DNA of 64,000 bases from the NCBI RefSeq assembly GCF_019711595.1, contig NZ_JAIGNR010000002.1:62001-126000 (forward strand), written 5' to 3'. This document shows positions 53,319 through 64,000 of the stretch, piece by piece. The translations under genes were made by a program, and so were the position numbers. The stretch comes from Qipengyuania sphaerica (lineage in GTDB: Bacteria; Pseudomonadota; Alphaproteobacteria; Sphingomonadales; Sphingomonadaceae). Each line of letters begins with the position of its first letter. Positions within the stretch are counted from its first letter, which is position 1. The notes beneath the pieces are model-generated. The model worked only from the letters and a program-made list of their open reading frames with translations. It was not told the origin of the DNA and searched no databases.

Positions 53319-54709
53319 CAGGCGGCATTTCCAAGGATATGATCGCGCACGGCTTCGTAGGTGCCCGGCAATTCGACGAAGCTTTCCTCGCGGGAGAAAA
53401 GATCGCCCACGCGTGCCGGAAGGCCGGGCCGGATACCCGTGGCGCGTTCGACGGCATCGGGGAACTTCGCGGGATGCGCTGTGGCGAGCGTCACGACAGG
53501 TATGGCTGCGTCGATCCCTGCGGCCCGCGCGGCATGAAGGCCAATGGCGGTATGCGGGTCGAGCAGTTCGCCGCACTGGTCGTAGGCCCAGCGCATGGCC
53601 TGCGCGGTATCGCCCTCGTCCGCCCGCGCACTGGTGAAGAGCGCGGAGGCGCCCTCGCGCTGGGCATTGGTGAGCTGCATTGCCTTCTTCGCGTCGAAAT
53701 CGCTCATCTGGCCTGCGAGCGCCGCGCCATCGCGGCCGCCGACATCGAACAGCAACCGCTCGAAATTGGAGCTCACCTGAATATCCATGCTCGGTGCGGC
53801 AGTTGGTGTGACCGTGCCGGTCGAATAATCGCCCTTGCTCAGCGCGCGGTGGAGGATGTCGTTGACGTTGGTGGCGACGATGAGTTGCTCGATCGGCAGC
53901 CCCATTCGCGCCGCGACATGCCCGGCGAATACGTCGCCGAAATTGCCGGTCGGCACGCTGAAGGCAAGCTTGCGCTCCGGCCCGCCCAACTGGAGCGAGG
54001 CAGCGAAGTAATAGACCACCTGCGCCATCAGCCGTGCCCAGTTGATCGAATTGACCGCACCGATGCGGTGCTTTGCGGTCACATCCCTGTCGGCGAAAAT
54101 CCGCTTCACCATGGCCTGCGCATCGTCGAACGAACCCTCGATGGCGATGTTGTGGACATTGGGCGCGCGCACCGTGGTCATCTGGCGGCGCTGCACATCG
54201 CTCACCCGGCCCTTGGGGTGGAGCATGAAGATCTCGACATTGTCGAGCCCCGCCACCGCATCGATGGCTGCGCTGCCGGTGTCACCACTGGTCGCCCCGA
54301 CGATGGTCAGGCTGCCTTCCTCGCGGGCAAGGAATTCCTCGAACAGCAGGCCGAGCATCTGCAACGCAACATCCTTGAAGGCGAGCGTGGGGCCGTGGAA
54401 GAGTTCGAGCACCCAGTGCTGCTCGTCCAGCTGGACCAGCGGGGTGACCGCCTTGTGCGCAAAGCGGCCATAGGCCTTGGCGGTGAGCACACGCAGAGCC
54501 TCGGAGCTGAGGCAGTCGCCCACAAAGGGCTCCATCACCCGCGCGGCGAGTTCGGCGTAGGGCAGCCCGCGCATGGCTTCGATCTCTTCGAGAGAGAACT
54601 GCGGCCAGCTTTCGGGCACATAGAGCCCGCCATCGCTGGCCAGCCCTGCCAGCGTGACTTCGGCGAAATCGAGGCTCGGGGCCTCACCTCGGGTGGAGAC
54701 GTACTTCAT
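53318..54709 (-). CDS. thrC: Threonine synthase
   Basis: A PLP enzyme that converts O-phosphohomoserine to threonine. The 463-residue protein starts KYVSTRGEAPSLDF and has the Schiff-base Lys in GPTLAFKDVALQ, with VGATSGDTGSAAI for the phosphate loop. ATG at 54709. It lies downstream of surf1 and shares a direction with the oxidase cluster, an arrangement common in alphaproteobacteria. Confidence 0.97.
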   Translation of the reverse strand: MKYVSTRGEAPSLDFAEVTLAGLASDGGLYVPESWPQFSLEEIEAMRGLPYAELAARVMEPFVGDCLSSEALRVLTAKAYGRFAHKAVTPLVQLDEQHWVLELFHGPTLAFKDVALQMLGLLFEEFLAREEGSLTIVGATSGDTGSAAIDAVAGLDNVEIFMLHPKGRVSDVQRRQMTTVRAPNVHNIAIEGSFDDAQAMVKRIFADRDVTAKHRIGAVNSINWARLMAQVVYYFAASLQLGGPERKLAFSVPTGNFGDVFAGHVAARMGLPIEQLIVATNVNDILHRALSKGDYSTGTVTPTAAPSMDIQVSSNFERLLFDVGGRDGAALAGQMSDFDAKKAMQLTNAQREGASALFTSARADEGDTAQAMRWAYDQCGELLDPHTAIGLHAARAAGIDAAIPVVTLATAHPAKFPDAVERATGIRPGLPARVGDLFSREESFVELPGTYEAVRDHILGNAA

Positions 54710-54760
54710 TGCGCGGATGCGGTTAGCCGCGCTGGCACAAGCGGGCAAGCAAGCGGGTCT

Positions 54761-55339
54761 TTAATCGTCCCTAGCCCGCGTCGCCCTGCGCCGAAGCGCA
54801 AGGATGTAAATGACCAGTGCGGTCAGCGCGAAAAAGAACCACTGCCCCGCATAGGCGAGATGGTTGTTGGGCAGGTCGCGCGGGTCGGGCCTGGCCAGGG
54901 GTTCAAGGCCGGCAAGCGGCTGTGCCGACACGACGCGGCCGCCAGGCGCGATCGTTCCGCGGACCTGACCCCCGCTCCATTCGACCGGCTGCGGGTTGCG
55001 CGAGAAACCGATGTCGACCGGTACCTGCGTGCCGTCCTCAAGCGTACAGGTGACCCGCTGCGCAACGCCGTTCTGGCCACGCTCGCTCGTTCCCGCGGTC
55101 GATGTCGCACCTGTCGGATTGGGACATTCGATTGTCGTCCGGCGATAGAGGCGATCCTGCAGTTCGGCCTCTGTACGCGGATAGCCCACTTCCGAAGACA
55201 TGCGCGCCGACTGCTCGGCCTTGGCAACAAGCGCTTCCTTCTCGTCCATCCGGCCGAGTTGCCAGATGCCGAGCGCGATCATCACGGCAATCGCGCCAGC
55301 TACGATGATCGTCGGGATGATGGGGATGCGGGTGGTCAT
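54761..55339 (-). CDS. surf1: SURF1-family oxidase assembly protein
   Basis: An inner-membrane protein that helps deliver haem a to cytochrome oxidase. The 192-residue product has two helices, one at each end (PTIIVAGAIAVMIALGIWQLGR and QWFFFALTALVIYILAL), with a periplasmic domain between. PRDLPNNHLAYAGQW is the family signature. ATG at 55339 lies 74 bases after ctaE, past a hairpin. Confidence 0.92.
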   Translation of the reverse strand: MTTRIPIIPTIIVAGAIAVMIALGIWQLGRMDEKEALVAKAEQSARMSSEVGYPRTEAELQDRLYRRTTIECPNPTGATSTAGTSERGQNGVAQRVTCTLEDGTQVPVDIGFSRNPQPVEWSGGQVRGTIAPGGRVVSAQPLAGLEPLARPDPRDLPNNHLAYAGQWFFFALTALVIYILALRRRATRARDD

Positions 55340-55355
55340 GTCTTTCCAAACGAAA

Positions 55356-55384
55356 GGGGCAGCCTCGGCGAACCGGGCTGCCCC
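55356..55384 (-). terminator. Hairpin between ctaE and surf1
   Basis: GGGGCAGCC (55356-55364) pairs with GGCTGCCCC (55376-55384), a 9-bp stem, followed on the minus strand by TTTCGTTT. It could be a terminator for the ctaE transcript with partial readthrough to surf1. Confidence 0.65.
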
Positions 55385-55413
55385 ATCTCAAAATCAACCA
55401 ATGCCGGCTGGCA

Positions 55414-56235
55414 TCAGTGCGTCGCTGCGCCCCAGCCGCCCCAGACGTAGACGACGGCGAAGAGGAACAGCCACACCACATCGACGAAGTGCCAGTACCA
55501 CGCAGCCGCTTCGAAACCGAAGTGTTGGCGCGGGGTGAAGTGGCCCTTGTAGGCGCGCACGAGGCAGACGATCAGGAAGATCGTGCCGACCAGCACGTGG
55601 AAGCCGTGGAAGCCGGTCGCCATGTAGAAGGCCGAGCTGTAGGTGTTGCCGCCGAAGCCGAAGGGCGCCGCAGCATATTCATAAGCCTGGATCGCGGTGA
55701 ATACTGCGCCCAGAATGACCGTCAGCCACAGGCCCTTCTTGAGGCCGTCACGGTCGCCGTGGATCAGCGAGTGGTGTGCCCAGGTAACGGTCGTGCCGGA
55801 GCACAGCAGGATCAGCGTGTTGAGCAGCGGCAGGCCGAAGGGGTTGATGACCGCCTCGATGGCCACGGGCGGGAATTGTCCGCCGATCACCTCGGAAATC
55901 TCGCTCGGGAACAGCGCGAAATCGAACCAGCTCCAGAACCAGCCGACGAAGAACATCACTTCCGAAGCGATGAACAGGATCATGCCGTAGCGCATGTGCA
56001 GCTGGACGATCGGAGTGTGGTCGCCGCGCTCGGCTTCCTTCACGATGTTCGAGAACCAGCTGAAGAAGGTGGCGATCAGGCCGGCGATGCCGAGGCCGAG
56101 CACGAGATGCGCCGAGGCCATCTCGTGCATGAAGAGCACCATGCCGCTGGTAAAGGTCAGCGCCGAGATCGAGCCGATCAGCGGCCAGATATCGGGTTCG
56201 AGGATGTGATATTCGTGATTGACGTTACCAGCCAT
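55414..56235 (-). CDS. ctaE: Cytochrome c oxidase subunit III
   Basis: The seven-helix subunit III that stabilises the aa3 oxidase core. The 273-residue protein has EVMFFVGWFWSWF, LLLCSGTTVTWAHHS-like text (ILLCSGTTVTWAHHSLI), and the lipid-contact ending HFVDVVWLFLFAVVYVWGGW. ATG at 56235. The upstream spacer holds an imperfect hairpin (56265-56306) that I do not interpret. Confidence 0.98.
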   Translation of the reverse strand: MAGNVNHEYHILEPDIWPLIGSISALTFTSGMVLFMHEMASAHLVLGLGIAGLIATFFSWFSNIVKEAERGDHTPIVQLHMRYGMILFIASEVMFFVGWFWSWFDFALFPSEISEVIGGQFPPVAIEAVINPFGLPLLNTLILLCSGTTVTWAHHSLIHGDRDGLKKGLWLTVILGAVFTAIQAYEYAAAPFGFGGNTYSSAFYMATGFHGFHVLVGTIFLIVCLVRAYKGHFTPRQHFGFEAAAWYWHFVDVVWLFLFAVVYVWGGWGAATH

Positions 56236-56311
56236 TGTACCTGTGTCCTGGGTTTCGCTTTGGCGCTGCCCTTAAAGCGCGATTGCTCGGCGGTCTAGGG
56301 GGCAGCCGTTG

Positions 56312-56875
56312 TTATTCTTTGGCCTCGTGGAAAGTGTAGGAGAGGGTAATCTGCTCCACGCCTTCCATGTTGGGATCGTCGAGCGCCTTTGGATCGACGA
56401 AATAGAGCACGGGCATGCGCACTGCCTGACCGGGCTGCAGGGTCTGCTCGGTAAAGCAGAAGCACTGGATCTTGTTGAAATAGGCACCCGCCTGTTCGGG
56501 CTCGACATTGAAGGTCGCGGTACCGGTTATCGGGCGGTCGGAATCGTTCCTGGCAAGATAGATCGCCATGTCACGCTGGCCGATGGTGACGGTGTCGGTC
56601 ACCTGTTCGGGGCGGAAGCTCCAACCTAAGCCTGCGGCGACATTACCGTCGAAACGGATCGAGATCTGCTTCCCGCCGGCCGATTGCGCGAGCCGCTCGG
56701 CAAGCGCCGCATCGCTTTCGGTAGCGCGCTGCGTCGTTCCGCCGAAGCCGGTGACCCGGCAGAACAGTTCGTAAAGCGGAACCGCCGCGTAACCCAACCC
56801 GAGCATTGCGACAGCACCCAGCAGCGCAAGGATCGCTGTGCGGAGGTTGCGCGATTCAAGGGTAGCGGTCGTCAT
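56312..56875 (-). CDS. ctaG: Cytochrome c oxidase assembly protein CtaG (Cox11)
   Basis: It delivers copper to the CuB site. The 187-residue protein has one N-terminal helix (AILALLGAVAMLGLGYAAVPLYELFC) and the copper motif KIQCFCFTEQTLQPG with the CxCF pair. RVTGFGGTTQ is typical. It lies between the small protein gene and ctaE in the conserved order. Confidence 0.96.
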   Translation of the reverse strand: MTTATLESRNLRTAILALLGAVAMLGLGYAAVPLYELFCRVTGFGGTTQRATESDAALAERLAQSAGGKQISIRFDGNVAAGLGWSFRPEQVTDTVTIGQRDMAIYLARNDSDRPITGTATFNVEPEQAGAYFNKIQCFCFTEQTLQPGQAVRMPVLYFVDPKALDDPNMEGVEQITLSYTFHEAKE

Positions 56876-56882
56876 GGCGTCG

Positions 56883-57002
56883 TTACATCCTCACGATGGT
56901 GATGGCATAGAACAGGACCGCCATGAACAGAAGCAGTCCCCCGAGCACGAGATTGCGGCTCTTCTGGCGGCGGCGGAATTCCTTTTCCTCTTCGGGGGTC
57001 AT
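56883..57002 (-). CDS. CoxF-like 39-residue membrane protein
   Basis: A very short gene with a charged start ([17 protein letters not shown]) and a single helix ([20 protein letters not shown]). It matches the small single-helix protein often found between ctaB and ctaG in alphaproteobacteria. Its ATG overlaps the ctaB stop (ATGA), and ctaG follows after 7 bases. It probably assists oxidase assembly, which is inferred from position. Confidence 0.85.
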   Translation of the reverse strand: MTPEEEKEFRRRQKSRNLVLGGLLLFMAVLFYAITIVRM

Positions 57003-57919
57003 CCGAATACTCCATGATGGGCGACAAGCCGGTCGACGACCAGCGCCGCGAAAAGCGCGAACAGGTAGAAAACGCTGAAACCGAACAGCCGTTTCTCGAG
57101 CCGCATGGGGTCGTTTTCGACTGCGGTGCGGAAGGCGACGGGAAGGCTCATCAGCAGGAAGGCCAACGACAGGGCGATCGCGGTCACGCCGTAGATCGCG
57201 CCCGTGCCGCCGATAAACCAGGGGGCAGCCGCAATGGGCAGCAGCAGCACGCAATAAGCGAGGATCTGGCGACGGGTCGATTTCTCGCCCTTCACTACCG
57301 GCATCATCGGGATGCCGACCTTCGCATAATCGGACTGTACGAACAGCGCGAGCGCCCAGAAATGCGGAGGGGTCCAGAAGAAGATGATCGCGAACAGCAA
57401 TACGGGCATGAGCGTGATGTCGCCCGTCACCGCGATCCAGCCGATCATCGGTGGGAAGGCCCCCGCCCCGCCGCCGATCACGATATTCTGAGGCGTGCGC
57501 GGTTTCAGCCAGATGGTGTAGATCACCGAATAATAGAAAATGCTGAGCGCTAGGATACCGGCCGCAAGCCAGTTCACGCCCAGCCCCATGATCACGACCG
57601 ATGCAGCCGATATGAGGATGCCGAAATCGCGCGCATCGGTGCGCTGCATCCGGCCGGACGGTAGCGGGCGCTTGGCCGTGCGCTTCATGCCCGCATCGAT
57701 ATCGGCTTCCCACCACTGGTTGAGTGCCGCCGCCCCGCCTGCGCCGAGCGCGATACAGAGAATGGCAGTGAAGCCAATCACAGGATGGATGCTGCCCGGC
57801 GCGGCGAGCAGGCCGCACAGGCCGGTGAAAATCACCAGGGTCATCACGCGCGGCTTGGTCAGCGCGAAAAAGTCGCGCCAGTCCGCAGGGAGCTGGGTTG
57901 TGGAGACGGCTTCGGTCAT
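56999..57919 (-). CDS. ctaB: Protoheme IX farnesyltransferase (haem O synthase)
   Basis: It makes haem O from protohaem, on the way to haem a. The 306-residue UbiA-fold protein has nine helices, [23 protein letters not shown] (the first Asp motif) and [27 protein letters not shown] at 57919. It follows the epoxide hydrolase gene by 29 bases. Confidence 0.97.
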   Translation of the reverse strand: MTEAVSTTQLPADWRDFFALTKPRVMTLVIFTGLCGLLAAPGSIHPVIGFTAILCIALGAGGAAALNQWWEADIDAGMKRTAKRPLPSGRMQRTDARDFGILISAASVVIMGLGVNWLAAGILALSIFYYSVIYTIWLKPRTPQNIVIGGGAGAFPPMIGWIAVTGDITLMPVLLFAIIFFWTPPHFWALALFVQSDYAKVGIPMMPVVKGEKSTRRQILAYCVLLLPIAAAPWFIGGTGAIYGVTAIALSLAFLLMSLPVAFRTAVENDPMRLEKRLFGFSVFYLFALFAALVVDRLVAHHGVFG

Positions 57920-57948
57920 GGGATTCGCTTTGGCGCGCCTATAGGGGT

Positions 57949-58908
57949 TCAGACGCGCAGAATCCAGTCAATCAGTATGCGATTCACCTCGTCGGGTCGC
58001 TCCTGCTGCGTCCAGTGGCCCACACCATCCAGGATATGACCTTCAACCCTCGGTGCAAACATCTTCATCAGCATCACCGGATCGGTCACCGCACCGAAGA
58101 GATAGGTCGCAGGATCGCGCGTGCCGCCGATAAAAAGCGCGGGCTGTTCGATTCGCTTGCCGTTCCAGCCCTGCAGCCATTCGAAGTCGTTCTCGTGGTT
58201 GCGATAGCGGTTGAGCGGGCCGCGGAAGCCCGAGGCCTTGAACTCGCTTTCGTAGAAATCGAGGTCTTCCTCGGACAGCCAGGGCACCGGCTGCGGGTCG
58301 GGCAGGCCTTCGAGGAAGGTCGCGCCGTATGGTTTGTCCCAATAGGTCCCCGGGGGCACATCGCCGCTGATCGAATACATCATGCGCGCCACCCAGTCGC
58401 GCGGATCTTTTTCCGCCTCGGCCTCGGCGACACCCGGCTCCTGGAAGTACTCCTGGTAGAAGTACTTGCCCTTGCTGGTGAAATGCTCGTGGAAGGTCTT
58501 GGTGAAGGGTTGGTGCGGAACACCTGCAAAGGGAACCGAGAGGCCAGCCACCGCGCCGAAATGCTCCGGGTGGGTCAGCGCCGAGTTCCATACGATGGGC
58601 GCGCCCCAATCATGGCCGATCAGGATTGCCGGCTGGTCGGGCTGCAGGGCCATTTTGAGGCCAACCAGATCTCCGACGATGCGCTCCATCGCATAGGCGT
58701 CGATGGCCTCGGGCTTGTCCGAGCCGCCATAGCCGCGAACATCTATCGCGCAGGCGGTAAAGCCCGCCTCGGCAAGCGGTCCGATCTGGTGGCGCCAGCT
58801 GTACCAGCTCTCCGGAAAGCCGTGCACCATGATCGCGAGCGGACCATCGCCTTCGATGGCGCAGCGAAGGCTCAGCTCGCCGACATCGATCATCCGCATT
58901 TCGGGCAT
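57949..58908 (-). CDS. Epoxide hydrolase-like alpha/beta hydrolase inside the oxidase cluster
   Basis: A 319-residue hydrolase. The oxyanion motif [13 protein letters not shown] (H-G-x-P) and the nucleophile elbow GHDWGA (Asp) mark epoxide hydrolases; haloalkane dehalogenases are relatives. The base is in GVGHWTQQE. Start is the ATG at 58908, with GGAG 6 bases upstream; a GTG two codons earlier overlaps that ribosome site. It lies between ctaD and ctaB, where most relatives have no gene, behind a terminator-like hairpin. Its substrate and any oxidase link are unknown. Confidence 0.88.
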   Translation of the reverse strand: MPEMRMIDVGELSLRCAIEGDGPLAIMVHGFPESWYSWRHQIGPLAEAGFTACAIDVRGYGGSDKPEAIDAYAMERIVGDLVGLKMALQPDQPAILIGHDWGAPIVWNSALTHPEHFGAVAGLSVPFAGVPHQPFTKTFHEHFTSKGKYFYQEYFQEPGVAEAEAEKDPRDWVARMMYSISGDVPPGTYWDKPYGATFLEGLPDPQPVPWLSEEDLDFYESEFKASGFRGPLNRYRNHENDFEWLQGWNGKRIEQPALFIGGTRDPATYLFGAVTDPVMLMKMFAPRVEGHILDGVGHWTQQERPDEVNRILIDWILRV

Positions 58909-58928
58909 GGTCACTCCTTCGTCCGTGC

Positions 58929-58962
58929 AAACAAAACGGCCGGCCCCTCATGGGACCGGCCG
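58929..58962 (-). terminator. Terminator or attenuator after ctaD
   Basis: An 11-bp stem (58937-58947 with 58952-58962; one G-U pair in the minus-strand RNA), loop of 4, followed on the minus strand by TTTTGTTT. It lies between ctaD and the epoxide hydrolase gene, so it may reduce readthrough from ctaCD into the rest of the cluster. Confidence 0.85.
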
Positions 58963-58989
58963 CAATGTCTTGTCCAGTAAGCGATCGGC

Positions 58990-60744
<1,755 letters not shown>

Positions 60745-61779
60745 TCAGGCTTCGGTCGGGGCAGCGCCGGCACCGGGTGCACCGGGCTCGCTGCTTTCGG
60801 GTTCCTGCAGCGGTGCCGCGGAAGGATCGGCTTCCATGCCGACCTCTTCTTCACCGGCGACGGTGCCGCCCTGGGCAAGGACCCAGGCGTTGTACTGGTC
60901 CATCGGGAGCGCCTCGACGGCGATCGGCATATAGCCATGGCGCGCGCCGCAGAGTTCCGAACACTGGCCGTAGTAGACGCCCGGCTTGTCGACCTGGAAC
61001 AGCTTCTCGTTCAACCGGCCCGGAACGGCATCGAGTTTGAACCACAGCGAAGGAACAGCAAACGAGTGGATGACGTCGGCAGCGGTGACCTGCAGGCGGA
61101 TCGGCACGCCGACGGGGACGACCATGCGGTTGTCGACTGCCAGCTGGTGCGGTTCGCCGCGGGCCTCGGCCTCTTCTTCATCGAGCATGTTCGACACGAT
61201 TTCGAAGTCGCCATTGTCGGGATAGGCATAGCCCCAGTACCACTGGTATCCGATCGCCTTGATGGTGATCGCATCCTTGGGCGGGGTTTCGTACTGCTTG
61301 GCGATGAGCGAGATCGAGGGGATCGCGATGCCAAGCAGGATCAGCGCGGGAACGACAGTCCAGATGACTTCGATCAGCGTGTTGTGGCTGGTGCGCGAAG
61401 GTACCGGGTTCGCCTTCTTGCGGAAGCGGATCATGGTGTAGAGCAGGAGCGCGAGCACGAATGCGCTGATGATCGCCATGACCCAGACCAGGCCGATGTG
61501 CAGGCCATAGGCAAACTCGCCGGTCTCGTTGTACTGGTCCTGGATGTCGAGCCCAGCGGGGATCGGCATGCCGACACCTTCGGTGGGTTTCATCGGGGTG
61601 TAGGCGGAGGAACCCGCGCCGACATCTTCGCTCGATGCATCGGCGGCAACTGCCGGGTCGACGGATTCGAGTTGCGCGGCCTCGGTCGCTTCCTGCGCCA
61701 TGGCGGCAGGGGTGCCGACTACCAGTGAAAACGCCAGGGCCAGGCTGGCTACGATCCGGTGAAATCCGAGAGTTTTCAT
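60745..61779 (-). CDS. ctaC: Cytochrome c oxidase subunit II
   Basis: It binds cytochrome c and passes electrons through CuA. The 344-residue precursor has a signal peptide ending near AAMA (residue 28), two membrane helices, and the cupredoxin domain with [12 protein letters not shown]. The CuA ligands are in [14 protein letters not shown] (Cys, Glu, Cys, His, Met). An acidic, Ala/Pro-rich tail of about 45 residues follows the fold. ATG at 61779. It is first in the cluster, with a clear promoter 107-135 bases upstream. Confidence 0.98.
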   Translation of the reverse strand: MKTLGFHRIVASLALAFSLVVGTPAAMAQEATEAAQLESVDPAVAADASSEDVGAGSSAYTPMKPTEGVGMPIPAGLDIQDQYNETGEFAYGLHIGLVWVMAIISAFVLALLLYTMIRFRKKANPVPSRTSHNTLIEVIWTVVPALILLGIAIPSISLIAKQYETPPKDAITIKAIGYQWYWGYAYPDNGDFEIVSNMLDEEEAEARGEPHQLAVDNRMVVPVGVPIRLQVTAADVIHSFAVPSLWFKLDAVPGRLNEKLFQVDKPGVYYGQCSELCGARHGYMPIAVEALPMDQYNAWVLAQGGTVAGEEEVGMEADPSAAPLQEPESSEPGAPGAGAAPTEA

Positions 61780-61885
61780 TACGTTGGAACTCTTTCGTGT
61801 CGTGTCTTTTGTCGGCCCTGCGGCGGCTCTTGTCCCACATGCGCGCGGGAATCCGCCCCTCGAGCGAGGTCCGATTGCGATGCGC

Positions 61886-61914
61886 CCTATAGGCAGGGTT
61901 TCCGCCAGCCTCAA
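61886..61914 (-). promoter_or_regulatory. Promoter for the ctaC-ctaD oxidase cluster
   Basis: On the minus strand, TTGAGG (61914-61909), a 17-base spacer, then TATAGG (61891-61886). It gives a leader of about 100 bases before ctaC. pyrE diverges from it. Confidence 0.65.
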
Positions 61915-61991
61915 GCGTGTGGCCGATAAAAATGTGCATGCTGCTTTGCCTCTTGCGCAATCGGCCGCAAGACGCTTTGGCAGGACCCGAC

Positions 61992-62573
61992 ATGACAGAA
62001 GACGAAATCCTCTCCGAATTCCGCGCGAGCGAAGCCCTGCTCGAAGGCCATTTCCTGCTTTCCAGTGGCCGGCACAGCGGGCATTACCTGCAATGCGCAC
62101 GGGTGCTCATGAACCCCGAGCGCGCCGGACGGCTGGCCTTCGCGCTGGCCCAGAAAATCCCGCGCGACATCCGCAGCCAGATCGATGTGGTGGTCAGCCC
62201 GGCGATGGGCGGCATCATCATCGGCCAGGAAATGGGCCGCGCGCTGGGCAAGGACGCGATGTTCCTCGAACGCCCCGAGGGCGAGTTTCACCTGCGCCGA
62301 GGCTTCAGACTCGAACCGGGCGCAAAGGTGCTGATGGTGGAAGACGTGGTCACCACCGGCCTCTCCAGCCGCGAAGCAATTGCCGCCGTTGGCCGCGAGG
62401 GCGGAGAGGTTATCGCCGAAGTCTCGCTGGTGGATCGCAGCAATGGCGAAGCAGACCTTGGAGTGCCGTTCTTCCCGCTGATCGACATCAACTTCCCTAC
62501 CTATGCCGAAGGAGAGGTCCCGGCGGAATTGGCAGCGATCGAGATCACGAAGCCCGGGAGCCGCAAGGCGTGA
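61992..62573 (+). CDS. pyrE: Orotate phosphoribosyltransferase
   Basis: It joins orotate to PRPP to form OMP in pyrimidine synthesis. The 193-residue protein has the PRPP loop [16 protein letters not shown], the flexible-loop segment [12 protein letters not shown], and [14 protein letters not shown] near the N-terminus. ATG at 61992. Its stop overlaps the next start (GTGA). Confidence 0.96.
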   Translation: MTEDEILSEFRASEALLEGHFLLSSGRHSGHYLQCARVLMNPERAGRLAFALAQKIPRDIRSQIDVVVSPAMGGIIIGQEMGRALGKDAMFLERPEGEFHLRRGFRLEPGAKVLMVEDVVTTGLSSREAIAAVGREGGEVIAEVSLVDRSNGEADLGVPFFPLIDINFPTYAEGEVPAELAAIEITKPGSRKA

Positions 62574-63625
62574 AGCAATTCCTGGCGATCGCTGCTTGTG
62601 CCGCACTCGCTGGCTGCGCGACGACGCCCCTGCCTGATCCGGTGGATAGCCCGGCGCCAGCACGAGGCCTCGCCCGTGTCGCGCAGGTGCTCGATCTTGC
62701 GGATTTTCACGGCGAGGCCCTTGTCTCTCCCGCTCCGGGCACGATCCACCGCGTGGCGCATGACGACTTCCCGCAAGGGACCGCCTGGCCCTGGGGTTCG
62801 GTGACCAAGCAGGTCATGGCGGTGGTCACCTTGCAGCAGGTGGCGGAAGGCAAGACGGCGCTCGATACGAAAATCGCGACATTGCTTCCCCCGTTCGCAC
62901 AAAGCGAGGCGACGGTTCTCGACCTCCTGACCCATCGTTCCGGTTTCGCAAATCCAGACGACAGACCGGCAACACCGAGCGGTTTTCCCGCTTTCTACGG
63001 CCCGGAAGGGCAGCTCGATGACGGCACCTGCCAGCTCAATTACGGCCCCGTCGTTACCGAAGGCTACGTCTACAACAATTGCGATTACATCGTTCTCGGT
63101 GCCTTCCTGCAACGAGCGGCCGGGGAATCGCTCGATGCTCTGATTTCCGAACGTATCGGCAAACCCTCCGGCTGGGAAAACACGAGCCTTCTCGGCGCGG
63201 AAGACACGCGACCCTTTGCCGCTGCAGAACCGCTCTACGATCGCGTGCTGCCCCGGTATCGGGGCGCGGGCGCATTGGTGGGTCCGCTCGAAGACATGGT
63301 GCGGTTCGACAGGGCCCTGCTGTCCGGCCTGCTTCTCGATGCGCAAAGTCGCGAGCGCCTTTGGCGCGGCGATCCCGCGCTGGGCTACATGGCGCTGGGT
63401 CAGTGGTCGTTCGAGGCGCCGATTCGCGGTTGCGAGCGGCCTGTTCGCATTATCGAGCGGCGCGGAGCGATCGGGAAATACCAAGTCCGCAATATCATTC
63501 TGCCACAGAAGGATATCGTCATCGCAATGGCTACCGATCGGGGCGAAAAAGACTACAGTTTCGGCGAAATCTGGACAGGCAGCGGCGTCACGCACGATGT
63601 CCTGAGCGCGGTAGCCTGCACATGA
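62570..63625 (+). CDS. Beta-lactamase-family serine hydrolase lipoprotein
   Basis: A 351-residue protein of the class C beta-lactamase/DD-peptidase fold. The signal ends in the lipobox LAGC (Cys16 region), so it is a lipoprotein. The active serine is in WGSVTKQVM (S-x-x-K), and the second motif is [10 protein letters not shown] (Y-x-N or Y-N-N). DLLTHRSGF is the typical helix start. The third KTG-like motif is not obvious. It may be a peptidase or esterase and need not be an antibiotic resistance enzyme. Start GTG at 62570 overlaps pyrE; its stop overlaps pdxJ. Confidence 0.85.
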   Translation: MKQFLAIAACAALAGCATTPLPDPVDSPAPARGLARVAQVLDLADFHGEALVSPAPGTIHRVAHDDFPQGTAWPWGSVTKQVMAVVTLQQVAEGKTALDTKIATLLPPFAQSEATVLDLLTHRSGFANPDDRPATPSGFPAFYGPEGQLDDGTCQLNYGPVVTEGYVYNNCDYIVLGAFLQRAAGESLDALISERIGKPSGWENTSLLGAEDTRPFAAAEPLYDRVLPRYRGAGALVGPLEDMVRFDRALLSGLLLDAQSRERLWRGDPALGYMALGQWSFEAPIRGCERPVRIIERRGAIGKYQVRNIILPQKDIVIAMATDRGEKDYSFGEIWTGSGVTHDVLSAVACT

Positions 63626-64000
63626 CCAATTCGCTCCGCCTTGGCGTGAATATCGACCACGTCGCTACCATCCGCAATGCGCGCGGGGGCGACCATCCCG
63701 ATCCGGTGCGGGCGGCGGAAATCGTGGCGAGGGTCGGTGGCGACGGGATCACGGCTCACCTTCGCGAAGACCGGAGGCATATCCGTGACGCGGATCTTCG
63801 GCGCATCCAGGAAGCGACCGACCTGCCGCTCAACCTCGAGATGGCGGCGACCGAGGAGATGCTCGAGATCGCGCTCAGGCACATGCCGCATGCCGCATGC
63901 ATCGTGCCGGAAAAGCGCGAGGAGCGGACCACCGAAGGCGGGCTCGACGCCGCCGGCCAGCACAATACGCTCGCGCCGATCGTCTGGAAGCTGAAGGACA
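63622..64000 (+). CDS. pdxJ: Pyridoxine 5'-phosphate synthase, C-terminus off the right edge
   Basis: It condenses 3-amino-2-oxopropyl phosphate with deoxyxylulose phosphate to form vitamin B6. The first 126 codons are present, of a usual 240. The signature [19 protein letters not shown] and [12 protein letters not shown] are clear, followed by [10 protein letters not shown] and [15 protein letters not shown]. The ATG at 63622 overlaps the hydrolase stop (ATGA). The PLP it helps make is used by several enzymes in the window. Confidence 0.97.
   Translation, partial: MTNSLRLGVNIDHVATIRNARGGDHPDPVRAAEIVARVGGDGITAHLREDRRHIRDADLRRIQEATDLPLNLEMAATEEMLEIALRHMPHAACIVPEKREERTTEGGLDAAGQHNTLAPIVWKLKD

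Noticed and set aside
53339-55450. A 703-codon plus-strand frame opposite thrC and surf1
   Set aside because: Both genes beneath it are conserved on the minus strand, and this product has no known fold.
62570-63625. Serine hydrolase considered as an acquired antibiotic resistance beta-lactamase
   Set aside because: It is a housekeeping-like lipoprotein coupled to pyrE and pdxJ, with no mobile element nearby and no clear KTG motif.

Overview
The window reads as a high-GC chromosomal segment of an aerobic alphaproteobacterium, most likely order Sphingomonadales and plausibly family Erythrobacteraceae. This is inferred from the aa3 oxidase gene order running into surf1 and thrC, a class I lysyl-tRNA synthetase, an FnrL-type C-x2-C-x7-C oxygen sensor, a LOV-HWE light-sensing kinase like those described from Erythrobacter, and TonB/Slam outer-membrane remnants. 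Coding density is about 95 percent. I see no rRNA, tRNA, CRISPR array, insertion sequence or prophage, so this is core genome with a few accessory genes and one decayed locus.

Layout. 1-3.2 kb: micro-oxic respiration block with ccoN (cut by the left edge), a cysteine-poor FixK-like regulator and ompW, with perfect or near-perfect FNR boxes before ccoN and between the regulator and ompW. 3.4-14.4 kb: MATE exporter, c-di-GMP synthase, glycosyltransferase, ettA, an APC permease, a SlyD-like isomerase, an MddA-like methyltransferase, an exported class V aminotransferase and a LacI-family protein without its DNA-binding domain. 14.4-22 kb: PNPOx-like protein, Arg-rich RcnB-like protein, cytochrome b561, a prolyl-hydroxylase-like enzyme, the LOV kinase, lysK, then a scar joining half a TonB-dependent receptor to the tail of a Slam-like gene. 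22-29.6 kb: DinG-like helicase coupled to a membrane AraC regulator, fatty acid hydroxylase, SixA, an HhH lipoprotein, and a soxR-msrQ-like operon divergent from a VOC protein across a canonical sox box.

29.6-47.7 kb: housekeeping genes. ubiA, an SRAP protein and trmL form a tight operon; rsmE-gshA, bamB with a YfgM-like partner, a glycosyltransferase/hydrolase pair, selO, an astD-like dehydrogenase, rarD, pyrC, ygfZ, and a TetR/PF10118 divergent pair follow. 47.7-52.4 kb: rplU-rpmA, a lipoprotein coupled to fnrL, an FNR-box membrane protein, and a folB-orf-moaD-moaE operon in which every junction overlaps.

52.4-61.9 kb: the aa3 cytochrome c oxidase cluster on the minus strand (ctaC-ctaD-epoxide hydrolase-ctaB-small protein-ctaG-ctaE-surf1-thrC-methyltransferase), with two internal hairpins that could set subunit ratios. 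62-64 kb: pyrE, a serine hydrolase and pdxJ (cut by the right edge), joined by 4-base overlaps.

The regulatory theme is oxygen and redox. A Cys-bearing FnrL and a Cys-less FixK-like protein probably share the boxes that drive the cbb3 oxidase, OmpW and an unknown membrane protein. SoxR controls its own small divergon. I see no clearly new multi-gene defence or mobile system. The most unusual items are the TonB/Slam scar, the HTH-less LacI protein, the exported PLP enzyme, the SoxR divergon and the FNR-box membrane protein.
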